From the NCBI GenBank assembly GCA_038214085.1, contig JBBQSF010000163.1, positions 1 to 5,219 on the forward strand: 5,219 bases of DNA. The letters are read 5' to 3'. How positions within the stretch are numbered: position 1 is the first letter of the stretch; every line of letters begins with the position of its first letter. The notes beneath the pieces were generated by a model that was not told the origin of the DNA, searched no databases, and worked only from the letters and a program-made list of their open reading frames with translations. Positions 1 through 5,219 of the stretch are shown here, in pieces. This DNA is from JBBQSF01 sp038214085 (GTDB lineage: Bacteria; Bacteroidota; Bacteroidia; Bacteroidales; CG2-30-32-10). The position numbers were made by a program, and so were the translations under genes.

Positions 1-158
1 GGCAAAAAGTCATTGTCGTTTTTTGCTGGATCATCAATGGTGTCGAATAAATTTTCAACATTATAAGAAACAATAAGGAATTCTTTTTTCTGTTGTGCAA
101 ACAATGAGTTGCAAAGCAGTAAAACAATTGAAAGCGGAAGAATAAATGTTTTTTTCAT
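1..158 (-). CDS. Exported endonuclease/exonuclease/phosphatase-family protein, N-terminal part only
   Basis: Only the first 52 codons and two bases of the next (a proline) are in the window; the gene continues past the left edge. The start is the ATG at 158-156. Residues 1-21 are a typical signal peptide: Lys-Lys, then a hydrophobic core, then a small-residue end (SLFAQQ), so the product should leave the cytoplasm. Directly after it comes LIVSYNVENLFDT (28-40), which is the opening beta strand and Asn-containing first motif of the endonuclease/exonuclease/phosphatase fold, followed by a DDPAKNDNDFLP stretch common in Bacteroidota members of this family. The family cuts phosphodiester or phosphomonoester bonds with a divalent metal; the catalytic Glu, Asp and His residues lie outside the window, so the substrate cannot be stated. 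The gene begins one base after the stop of the upstream gene and is probably its last or next operon partner. Confidence 0.85.
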   Translation of the reverse strand, partial: MKKTFILPLSIVLLLCNSLFAQQKKEFLIVSYNVENLFDTIDDPAKNDNDFL

Positions 159-159
159 A

Positions 160-609
160 TTACGATGTATGATCAATTATTATTAACCATTTGCCTTTTG
201 TTTTTTTCCAGATCTGAGTAAACCAACCACCGGGACTGTCGTTTTCTCTTTGCAATTGCCATTTTGCAGAAACTACTACAGTTTTACTATCAATACGGGT
301 TAGTTTAATATCTGAAAAATATAATATTCCCATGGTTTGCTTATCTGGGAAAGTTTTAAGATAATTATCCAGAGTTGTTTGCCAGCCGTAGGTAATTCCT
401 AATTTGGTAATAAATTGCAACGAATCGGAATTGTAATAATAATTCATATAATCCTTAATGCTCCCATTGTTCCACGATTTCTCCTGATTTGAAATGGCAG
501 CTAGGATTTTTTTTATAACCTTTTGTGAAGGTTTTTGGGAGTATGAAACAGCAGTTGCATTGATTAAAAATGCAAATAAAAAAAGTATGATTTTGTATTT
601 TTTTACCAT
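160..609 (-). CDS. Exported NTF2-like (SnoaL/DUF4440-type) protein
   Basis: A 149-residue protein with an N-terminal signal peptide (MVKK, hydrophobic 7-20, likely cleavage near SYSQ at 22-25). The mature part (about 33-149) has the size and pattern of a single NTF2-like cone domain: a helix with QEKSWNNGSIKDYMNYY (42-58), then SDSLQFIT and GITYGW (71-76), a second helix ending FPDK, and C-terminal strands with alternating hydrophobics (MGILYFSDIKL, VVVSAKWQLQR, GGWFTQIWKK, KWLIIIDHTS). The WN-G-D/S-helix followed by an acidic SDS and a GW pair is typical of DUF4440 or SnoaL-like proteins. These folds bind small molecules or have isomerase-like activity, but most family members are uncharacterised, so no reaction is proposed. 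Its ATG (609-607) lies inside the end of the S4 gene (7-nt overlap, +1 frame), and the next gene starts one base after its stop, so it is co-translated with both neighbours. Confidence 0.85.
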   Translation of the reverse strand: MVKKYKIILFLFAFLINATAVSYSQKPSQKVIKKILAAISNQEKSWNNGSIKDYMNYYYNSDSLQFITKLGITYGWQTTLDNYLKTFPDKQTMGILYFSDIKLTRIDSKTVVVSAKWQLQRENDSPGGWFTQIWKKTKGKWLIIIDHTS

Positions 610-980
610 TCTGAAAGTTTATCAATATCGCGGCGTAATTTTTTTGTTGGCCTACCTAAACCTTTTGTTCCAAACATTGCATTGCTTTCTTGTTGCAGTT
701 TAAGTTTGAGGTATTCTGATTCCGGAGTAAGATCAGTCATGTATTCTGCAACCAATTTGGCCGAAACACGACTTTTTGGAAATGCAATTAGCTTCAGCGT
801 TTTGGTAAGGATACCCATGCGTATTGTAATGCTGTCGCCAGCTTTAGGTTCGCGTGAAGCTTTAACCACTTGACCGGATATTTGTACTTTTCCCAGCCGG
901 CATGCTTCTGAAGCCATGCTGCGGGATTTAAAAACACGCACAGCCCAAAGCCATTTATCGATGCGCATTTCGGAATCCAT
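603..980 (-). CDS. S4-domain RNA-binding protein, Hsp15 (HslR)-like
   Basis: A 125-residue basic protein. Residues 5-60 form an S4 RNA-binding domain: MRIDKWLWAVRVFKSR (5-20), then SMASEACRLGKVQISGQVVKAS (21-42), then the AGDSITIR strand (48-55). This is the Hsp15 pattern. In E. coli, Hsp15 binds stalled 50S subunits that carry a nascent peptidyl-tRNA; the same ribosome-rescue role here is inferred from homology. The tail (about 85-125) is charged, with GRPTKKLRRDIDKL near the end, as in Hsp15 proteins. Two starts are possible: Met1 at 980, or Met5 at 968, where family conservation begins. I chose 980 because its ATG shares a base with the der stop (TAATG), which favours stop-start coupling. 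Position directly after der puts it in a ribosome-biogenesis context. The cytoplasm is the expected location. Confidence 0.93.
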   Translation of the reverse strand: MDSEMRIDKWLWAVRVFKSRSMASEACRLGKVQISGQVVKASREPKAGDSITIRMGILTKTLKLIAFPKSRVSAKLVAEYMTDLTPESEYLKLKLQQESNAMFGTKGLGRPTKKLRRDIDKLSEW

Positions 981-2290
981 TATTTGGGGCGGAAATATAT
1001 TTTTATTGGAACGCCTGTAAAATCGAAGTTTTCACGAAGCCTGTTTTCAATAAAACGCATGTAAGGTTCCTTTACATATTGAGGAAGATTACAGAAAAAA
1101 GCAAACTGTGGGTAAGCCGTTGGAAGCTGAGTTATGTATTTTATTCTAACTTTTTTGTCTTTATAAACAGGAGGTGGAAGTTCTTCAATTATTGGAAGCA
1201 ATACTTCATTAAGCGTGTGTGTAGGTATTCTTTTCGATCTGTTTTTATATACTTCAAAAGCAGTTTCAAGTGTTTTGTGAATTCGCTGTTTGTTAGTTGC
1301 CGAAATAAAAATTATGGGTACATCGTTAAATGGAGCCAATTGTTTTTTAATTCCTTCGGTAAGTGTTTTGTGAAGGTTGGCATCTTTTCCTTCAACCAAA
1401 TCCCATTTATTCACACAAAGAACAATGCCTTTATTGTTGCGTTCGGCAAGGCGGAAAATATTCATGTCCTGCGCTTCAAAACCCAGCGTTGCATCAATCA
1501 TTAAAATGCAAACATCGGTATTTTCAATGGCACGAACAGAGCGCATTACAGAATAAAATTCAAGGTCTTCGTAAACTTTTCCTTTTTTACGAAGTCCTGC
1601 GGTATCAACCAGCATAAAACGAAGTCCAAATTTATTGTATTCGGTGTAAATGGAATCGCGCGTGGTTCCTGCAATTGGGGTAACAATGTGCCGTTCTTCA
1701 CCAAGCAAGGCATTAATAAGTGACGATTTCCCTACATTTGGCCGACCTACTACTGAAAACCTAGGAAGATCAGGTTGTTCTTCTTCTCCTTCCGTTTTTA
1801 TAAATGCGGTAACCACATCGTCGAGTAATTCGCCTGTTCCGGAGCCATTGATAGAGGAAATAGGAAAATAATCTCCAAGCCCGAGTTGATAAAACTCAGC
1901 AGCCTCATGCAAGCGTTTTCCTGTATCAACTTTGTTAACAGCCAGAACAACTTTCTTTTTCGATTTTCGGAGAAGTGTAGCTACTTCAATATCCATTTCA
2001 GTAACACCTTCAACCACATCCACAAGAAATAAAACCACACTTGCTTCATCAATTGCTAGAGCTACCTGACGGCAGATTTCTTCTTCAAAAATATCTTCCG
2101 ATCCCATCACATAACCACCGGTATCAATTACTGAAAACTCAATTCCATTCCAATGCGATTTTCCGTAATTTCTGTCGCGGGTAACTCCGCTCACTGCATC
2201 AACAATAGCATCGCGTCGTTCAATTAATCGGTTAAAAAGTGTTGATTTGCCTACGTTTGGTCGCCCTACTATGGCTAATATATTGCTCAT
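980..2290 (-). CDS. der: Ribosome assembly GTPase Der (EngA), double G domain
   Basis: Full-length at 436 residues, the usual size for Der. It has two GTPase domains in tandem followed by a KH-like domain, the arrangement that defines this family. First G domain: P-loop GRPNVGKST (9-17), switch threonine in SGVTRDR (34-40), DTGG (56-59), NKVD (119-122) and SSING (145-149). Second G domain: GRPNVGKSS (182-190), AGTTRD (207-212), DTAG (229-232), NKWD (294-297) and SAT (330-332). The KH-like domain covers about 350-436 and ends KIYFRPK. All nucleotide-binding residues I can check are intact. Der binds the 50S subunit and is needed for its late maturation; it is essential in most bacteria tested. 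The start (2290) follows an A/T-rich leader with no Shine-Dalgarno site, normal for Bacteroidota. The stop overlaps the S4 gene start by one base. Just upstream sit the 7-bp repeat arrays that separate it from era. Confidence 0.98.
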   Translation of the reverse strand: MSNILAIVGRPNVGKSTLFNRLIERRDAIVDAVSGVTRDRNYGKSHWNGIEFSVIDTGGYVMGSEDIFEEEICRQVALAIDEASVVLFLVDVVEGVTEMDIEVATLLRKSKKKVVLAVNKVDTGKRLHEAAEFYQLGLGDYFPISSINGSGTGELLDDVVTAFIKTEGEEEQPDLPRFSVVGRPNVGKSSLINALLGEERHIVTPIAGTTRDSIYTEYNKFGLRFMLVDTAGLRKKGKVYEDLEFYSVMRSVRAIENTDVCILMIDATLGFEAQDMNIFRLAERNNKGIVLCVNKWDLVEGKDANLHKTLTEGIKKQLAPFNDVPIIFISATNKQRIHKTLETAFEVYKNRSKRIPTHTLNEVLLPIIEELPPPVYKDKKVRIKYITQLPTAYPQFAFFCNLPQYVKEPYMRFIENRLRENFDFTGVPIKIYFRPK

Positions 2291-2298
2291 TTTAATTT

Positions 2299-2368
2299 TA
2301 GATTTTAGAATTTAGAATTCAGAATTTAGAGTTCAGATTTTAGAATTTAGAGTTTAGAATTTAGATAA
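2299..2368. repeat. Heptanucleotide tandem array, consensus YAGANTT, 10 units
   Basis: Ten consecutive 7-bp units, in phase and without an indel. In order they are TAGATTT, TAGAATT, TAGAATT, CAGAATT, TAGAGTT, CAGATTT, TAGAATT, TAGAGTT, TAGAATT and TAGATAA. Position 1 is T or C, AGA is invariant and position 5 varies. TTAATTT at 2292-2298 may be a decayed eleventh unit. On the der coding strand the unit reads roughly AATTCTA. The array ends only 8 nt before the der start codon, so it makes up the leader of any transcript that enters der. Its consensus is different from that of the larger array at 2421-2630, although the period is the same. Confidence 0.93.
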
Positions 2369-2420
2369 GCCTAAGTCCGTTGAAAATTCTGAGTGTTTTT
2401 TCCTGTTTCTGATGAAATTG

Positions 2421-2630
2421 TGATTTGTGATTGGTGATTTGTTATTGGTTATTAGTGATTGGCTATTAGTTATTGGCTATTGGTTATTGGCTATTGGTTA
2501 TTGGCTATTGGCTATTAGTGATTGGCTATTAGTTATTGGCTATTGGTGATTGGCTATTGGTTATTGGTTATTGGCTATTGGTGATTGGCTATTAGTGATT
2601 AGTTATTCGTTATTGGTGATTTGTGATTAA
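2421..2630. repeat. Heptanucleotide tandem array, consensus (TT/CT/TG)ATTGG, 30 units
   Basis: Exactly thirty 7-bp units (210 bp) with no insertion or deletion. ATT at positions 3-5 is invariant. Positions 1-2 take only three forms, TG, TT and CT, ten units each; CG never occurs. The commonest end is GG (19 units), with AG in six. The remaining ends (TG, CG, AA) are confined to the outermost units: units 1 and 3 at the left, and 27, 29 and 30 at the right. A 35-bp identical stretch at 2450-2484 and 2513-2547 points to a past duplication of nine units (63 bp). On the era/der coding strand the unit reads CCAATAR or CCAATCA, so a transcript would be C-rich and G-poor (58 C against 11 G). Stops occur because a 7-bp period cycles frames, so it is not coding. 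The array begins 4 nt after the era stop. Confidence 0.96.
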
Positions 2631-2634
2631 CGTT

Positions 2635-3516
2635 CTATTGACCTGAATAGCCAAATCTTTTCAGTTGTTTGTCATCGTCGCGCCAGTCCTTTTGTACTTT
2701 TACAAGCAATTCGAGAAAAACTTTTTTTCCTGCAAATTCTTCTATGTCCTTTCGTGCCTCAATTCCAACTCGTTTAAGTGCAAGTCCTTTGTCTCCAATA
2801 ATGATTCCTTTCTGACTTTCACGCATCACATAAATAATTACTGAAATCTTGATGATATTTTCTTCTTCAACGTAGCTTTCAACAATTACTTCAACAGAAT
2901 AAGGGACTTCTTTTTTATAATGGAGCAGAATTTTTTCGCGAACTATTTCTGAAATAAAGAAACGCATTGGTTTGTCAGTCAATTCATCCTTTGGAAAATA
3001 AGGTTCGCTTTCGGGAAGGTTTGCAAGAATTACATCAAAAAGCCTTTCAATATTAAATTTGTGCAATGCCGACACGGGAATAATGGTTGCAGCAATTACT
3101 CTTTCCTGCCAATAATCGATTTTTTTCTGCACCTGATCCTGTTCAGAAAGGTCAATTTTGTTCAGACAAATAATTACTGGTTTGCGGGTTTTATTAAGCT
3201 TGGCAACAATTGCTTCGTCAATTTCAGCTTCACCAATTTCAATAACATATAAAAAAATATCTGCATCAGAAAAAGCAAGATCCACTTGCTTCATCATGGT
3301 TTCCTGAAGTTTGTACGAAGGTATGAGAATGCCGGGAGTATCAGAATACACAATTTGAAAATCGTCACCATTAACAATTCCCAAAATACGATGCCGTGTT
3401 GTTTGAGCCTTGTATGTAACTATGGAGAGTTTCTCGCCCACAAGCGCATTCATAAGCGTTGATTTTCCCACGTTGGGTTTGCCGAGAATATTTACATAAC
3501 CTGATTTGTGTGCCAT
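2635..3516 (-). CDS. era: Ribosome assembly GTPase Era
   Basis: Complete, 293 residues, normal length for Era. The G domain carries the P-loop GKPNVGKST (12-20), switch I KAQTTRHR (36-43), DTPG (59-62), NKID (119-122) and SAL (149-151). The C-terminal KH domain (about 200-290) has the RNA-binding GIIIGDKG turn (237-244) and the family ending with VKVQKDWRDDD and LKRFGY. All expected GTP-binding residues are present. Era binds the 3' end of 16S rRNA through its KH domain and acts as a checkpoint in 30S maturation; it works in the cytoplasm near the membrane. The ATG at 3516 is preceded by an A/T-rich leader and a strong Bacteroidota -7 element about 17 nt upstream, so the leader is short. Its stop (TAG, 2637-2635) is followed after 4 nt by the 30-unit heptad array and then der on the same strand. 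Confidence 0.98.
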   Translation of the reverse strand: MAHKSGYVNILGKPNVGKSTLMNALVGEKLSIVTYKAQTTRHRILGIVNGDDFQIVYSDTPGILIPSYKLQETMMKQVDLAFSDADIFLYVIEIGEAEIDEAIVAKLNKTRKPVIICLNKIDLSEQDQVQKKIDYWQERVIAATIIPVSALHKFNIERLFDVILANLPESEPYFPKDELTDKPMRFFISEIVREKILLHYKKEVPYSVEVIVESYVEEENIIKISVIIYVMRESQKGIIIGDKGLALKRVGIEARKDIEEFAGKKVFLELLVKVQKDWRDDDKQLKRFGYSGQ

Positions 3517-3532
3517 AAAATGTAATAAAGTG

Positions 3533-3540
3533 CAAAGGTA
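3533..3540 (-). promoter_or_regulatory. Bacteroidota -7 promoter element for era
   Basis: On the minus strand this reads TACCTTTG, followed by CA. It is an exact match to the TAnnTTTG -7 element used by the primary sigma factor of Bacteroidota. Transcription would begin a few bases downstream, leaving roughly a 10-15 nt leader before the era ATG at 3516. I do not see a good TTTG -33 element at the expected 19-21 bp upstream spacing, so the call rests on the -7 element and its position. Confidence 0.7.
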
Positions 3541-3557
3541 CGGAAAATTAGGAGAAT

Positions 3558-3740
3558 ATGAATTTACAGAAAGGCATAAAAAAAGCCGGTCAAATGTTAA
3601 TCGGCTTTGAAGTAGCGGTAAGCATCAAATTATCTAACCTACATATTGCGGATTTAATTGATGTTATTAATGTTGCCGAATATCTAATGCAACAGGATTT
3701 AGGTAAATCATCCCCAAAAAGATATTCATATCGAAAGTAA
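3558..3740 (+). CDS. Possible small protein of unknown function (60 aa)
   Basis: I do not recognise this 60-residue product. For it being real: the ATG is preceded by AGGAG (3550-3554, only 3 nt away); codon choice resembles neighbouring genes; and the protein has a plausible shape, with a basic start (MNLQKGIKKAG), an amphipathic helix-like stretch (LHIADLIDVINVAEYLMQQ, 28-46) and a basic tail (SPKRYSYRK). There is no signal peptide or membrane segment, and no helix-turn-helix pattern clear enough to call it a restriction-modification controller protein. Against: it is short, no promoter element is clear for it, and its first third contains a hairpin that looks like a minus-strand terminator. 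It lies 175 bp upstream of the restriction-modification gene on the same strand and divergent from era. It might also be the remnant of a longer gene. Confidence 0.4.
   Translation: MNLQKGIKKAGQMLIGFEVAVSIKLSNLHIADLIDVINVAEYLMQQDLGKSSPKRYSYRK
3578..3608 (-). terminator. Intrinsic terminator-like hairpin, minus strand
   Basis: AAAGCCG at 3582-3588 pairs perfectly with CGGCTTT at 3602-3608. Inside this 7-bp stem, after one mismatch, four further pairs (one a G-U on the minus strand) close a 3-nt loop at 3594-3596. On the minus strand the stem is followed by a T-run (complement of the A-run 3578-3584), the classic Rho-independent layout. On the plus strand the following bases (TTTGAAG) form only a weak T-run. 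No minus-strand gene in the window runs into it. It could block antisense transcription from the right from reaching era, or be left over from a gene once upstream, or be chance within the small reading frame that overlaps it. Confidence 0.5.
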
Positions 3741-3915
3741 ATACTGATTAATGAAGATTAAGACTCTAACATACTTATTAAAAGAATTATTTTTCTTAAA
3801 ACAATTAATCATATATTTAATAATAATACATATAAAAGAAGGGAGTTTATTTTCGTAAAATTAATTGCCAATTTTAAATCTTTTTGTACTTTGCAGTAGA
3901 AAAAAACATAGAACC
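3741..3915. other. AT-rich intergenic region upstream of the restriction-modification gene
   Basis: This 175-bp stretch is very AT-rich, especially 3770-3840. I see no gene, no strong hairpin and no tandem repeat in it. Its right end carries the likely promoter of the restriction-modification gene (3865-3893). If the 60-codon frame at 3558-3740 is not real, the non-coding gap between era and the restriction-modification gene is 399 bp. Confidence 0.6.
3865..3893 (+). promoter_or_regulatory. Likely Bacteroidota promoter of the restriction-modification gene
   Basis: TTG at 3865-3867 and TACTTTG at 3887-3893 are separated by 19 bp. This matches the Bacteroidota pattern of a TTG-type -33 element, a spacer of about 19 bp and a TAnnTTTG -7 element, except that the -7 box is one base shorter than consensus (TAnTTTG). 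The start codon at 3916 lies 22 nt beyond the box, giving a short leader of about 15-20 nt with no Shine-Dalgarno site. Confidence 0.55.
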
Positions 3916-5219
3916 ATGCCCTTATTTCAAAAATCCGTATTAAATAAATACTTGCAAGACCTCAACAAAGAACAGGTAAATATCGCTTATAGCAAGTTTG
4001 TTGTAAACTTTGCCAATACGGAAAAGCAAAACAATATCCGATTAGCAAAAGAAGAACAATACCAAGAAGGATTTTTAAGAGAATTGTTTGTTGATGTTTT
4101 TGGCTACACAATTAATCCGCACGTCAATTACAATCTTACAACGGAATATAAAAATGAAAAGGATGCTAAAAAAGCAGATGGCGCACTATTAAAAGATAAC
4201 AAACCCATCGCCATCATTGAATTAAAAGGAACGGAAACCGTTGACCTCAAAAGCGTAGAACAACAAGCATTCAATTATAAAAACAATCAAAGTGCTTGTA
4301 AATATATTATTACTTCAAATTTCGAGAAACTTCGCTTTTATATTGAAAATGCCATTGAGTTTATCGAGTTCGATTTATTCCATTTATCAAAAGAAGATTT
4401 TGAACTAATGTATCTGTGCCTTTTTAAAGACAACCTCCTCAATGATTTGCCTTTAAAAATTAATCAGGCATCTGTTGTACAGGAAGAAAACATTACTAAA
4501 AAACTGTATAGCGATTATTCCGCCTTTAAACATGAACTTTTCACAAATATTGTAGCGTTAAATCCGCAATACGACAAACTTTTATTGTATAAAAAAACTC
4601 AAAAACTTTTAGACCGATTGCTCTTTATTTTCTTTGCAGAAGATAGGCTGTTATTGCCGCCAAACTCTATCAGAGAAATTACAAAGCAATGGGAACAGCT
4701 TAAAGAACTTGATAGTTACACCCCATTATACAAAAGGTTTAAAATGTATTTTCATTATTTAGATATTGGGCATAAGGGTAAGGAATATGATATTTTTGCT
4801 TATAATGGTGGTCTGTTTGAAACCGATGAAATACTTGATAACATTAGCATTGACGATGAAATATTATTTACGCACACCATTAAGTTAAGCGATTACGATT
4901 ATGAAACCGATGTTGATGTAAATATTCTCGGACACATTTTTGAGCATAGCCTGAACGAAATGGAAGAAGTACAGGCAGAAATACAAGGACAGGCGGTAGA
5001 AAAAAATAAAACAAAACGGAAAAAAGACGGAATATTTTATACCCCGAAATATATTACAAAATACATTGTTGACAGCACACTTGGGGCTTTGTGTACTGAA
5101 AAGAAAACGGAACTTGGCATTAATGAAGATGAGGTTGGCTATGCAAAACGCAAAGAAAAACGCAAAGAATTAATTGAAAAACTCGATACCTACCGCCAAT
5201 GGTTGTTAACACTCACTAT
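3916..5219 (+). CDS. Type IIG (Eco57I-class) restriction-modification enzyme, N-terminal part
   Basis: Open from the ATG at 3916 to the window edge: 434 codons with no stop. Residues 45-150 look like a PD-(D/E)xK nuclease domain: EGFLRELFVDVFGY (51-64), then KADGALL with Asp88, then IAIIELKGT with Glu102 and Lys104, then QAFNY (117-121) and a strand KYIITSNFEKLRFY (129-142). Next comes a helical region typical of single-chain enzymes: LLDRLLFIFFAEDRLLLPPNSI (231-252), FAYNGGLFE (294-302) and VNILGHIFEHSLNEME (335-350). After a lysine-rich linker, GIFYTPKYITKYIVDSTL (372-389) is motif X at the entrance of an N6-adenine methyltransferase domain. The SAM-binding and NPPY motifs and the specificity domain must lie beyond the edge. 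Such enzymes cut DNA and methylate adenine from one polypeptide, as defence against foreign DNA. All visible catalytic residues are intact. The recognition site cannot be predicted. Confidence 0.88.
   Translation, partial: MPLFQKSVLNKYLQDLNKEQVNIAYSKFVVNFANTEKQNNIRLAKEEQYQEGFLRELFVDVFGYTINPHVNYNLTTEYKNEKDAKKADGALLKDNKPIAIIELKGTETVDLKSVEQQAFNYKNNQSACKYIITSNFEKLRFYIENAIEFIEFDLFHLSKEDFELMYLCLFKDNLLNDLPLKINQASVVQEENITKKLYSDYSAFKHELFTNIVALNPQYDKLLLYKKTQKLLDRLLFIFFAEDRLLLPPNSIREITKQWEQLKELDSYTPLYKRFKMYFHYLDIGHKGKEYDIFAYNGGLFETDEILDNISIDDEILFTHTIKLSDYDYETDVDVNILGHIFEHSLNEMEEVQAEIQGQAVEKNKTKRKKDGIFYTPKYITKYIVDSTLGALCTEKKTELGINEDEVGYAKRKEKRKELIEKLDTYRQWLLTLT

Larger units (their letters stand above)
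2291..2634. other. Intergenic region between era and der, mostly heptad repeats
   Basis: This 344-bp gap holds no credible gene. Two 7-bp repeat arrays fill 280 bp of it: one next to der (2299-2368) and one next to era (2421-2630). The non-repetitive remainder is chiefly the 52 bp at 2369-2420, which shows no hairpin with a T-run and no clear TAnnTTTG element on the minus strand. Thus neither an obvious terminator for era nor an obvious own promoter for der is visible. Read-through from era into der is the simplest expectation, but a weak promoter in the 52-bp core cannot be excluded. Confidence 0.8.

Noticed and set aside
494..873. Plus-strand reading frames at 494-703 and 682-873
   Set aside because: They lie opposite well-supported minus-strand genes (NTF2-like and S4 proteins), have no recognisable domain and contain the composition expected of antisense shadows.
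1079..1871. Plus-strand reading frames at 1079-1504, 1363-1617 and 1650-1871
   Set aside because: All are antisense to der, whose two GTPase domains and KH-like domain are intact; the frames show no plausible protein pattern.
2369..2420. Own promoter or terminator in the 52-bp core between the two arrays
   Set aside because: I could find neither a TAnnTTTG element on the minus strand nor a stem followed by a T-run, so no feature was called.
2421..2630. CRISPR array
   Set aside because: The units are 7 bp and directly abutting, with no unique spacers of about 30 bp and no cas genes nearby.
2421..2630. Coding repeat (heptad-repeat or pentapeptide protein)
   Set aside because: A 7-bp period shifts frame every unit, and the TGA/TAA/TAG-forming units put stops in the frames of both strands; it lies wholly between two complete genes.
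3061..3252. Plus-strand reading frame opposite era
   Set aside because: It is antisense to the Era G domain, and its composition is that of a shadow frame.
3741..3865. Insertion sequence end or attachment site next to the restriction-modification gene
   Set aside because: No inverted repeat pair, target-site duplication, transposase or tRNA fragment could be seen; the stretch is only AT-rich.

Overview
The window looks like a chromosomal segment from a member of the Bacteroidota. Coding regions are AT-rich. The era upstream region carries TACCTTTG, a clear match to the Bacteroidota -7 promoter element TAnnTTTG. Start codons lack convincing Shine-Dalgarno sites and are preceded by A/T-rich leaders. 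The protein sequences also fit the phylum. No genus can be assigned from this alone.

The left two thirds (1 to about 3540) is one minus-strand block. In transcription order it holds era, a 344-bp intergenic region made mostly of 7-bp repeats, der, a small S4-domain RNA-binding protein of the Hsp15 type, an exported NTF2-like/DUF4440 protein, and the first 52 codons of an exported endonuclease/exonuclease/phosphatase-family protein that leaves the window. From der onwards the genes are packed end to end (1-nt overlap, 7-nt overlap, 1-nt gap), so they are probably one translationally coupled transcript. Era, Der and the S4 protein all belong to ribosome assembly or quality control. The two exported proteins do not share an obvious job with them.

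The era-der gap is the most unusual part. It contains two separate heptanucleotide arrays with different consensus sequences: 30 uninterrupted units of NNATTNN (2421-2630) beginning 4 nt after the era stop, and 10 units of YAGANTT (2299-2368) ending 8 nt before the der start. About 52 bp of non-repetitive sequence lies between them.

The right third is plus-strand. It holds a possible 60-codon unknown gene (3558-3740) overlapping a strong hairpin that reads as a minus-strand intrinsic terminator. An AT-rich promoter region follows. Last is the 5' part of a large restriction-modification gene (from 3916). That gene starts with a PD-(D/E)xK nuclease domain and reaches the first methyltransferase motif before the window ends, which fits a single-polypeptide Type IIG enzyme of the Eco57I class. 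It looks like an accessory gene placed next to a housekeeping block.
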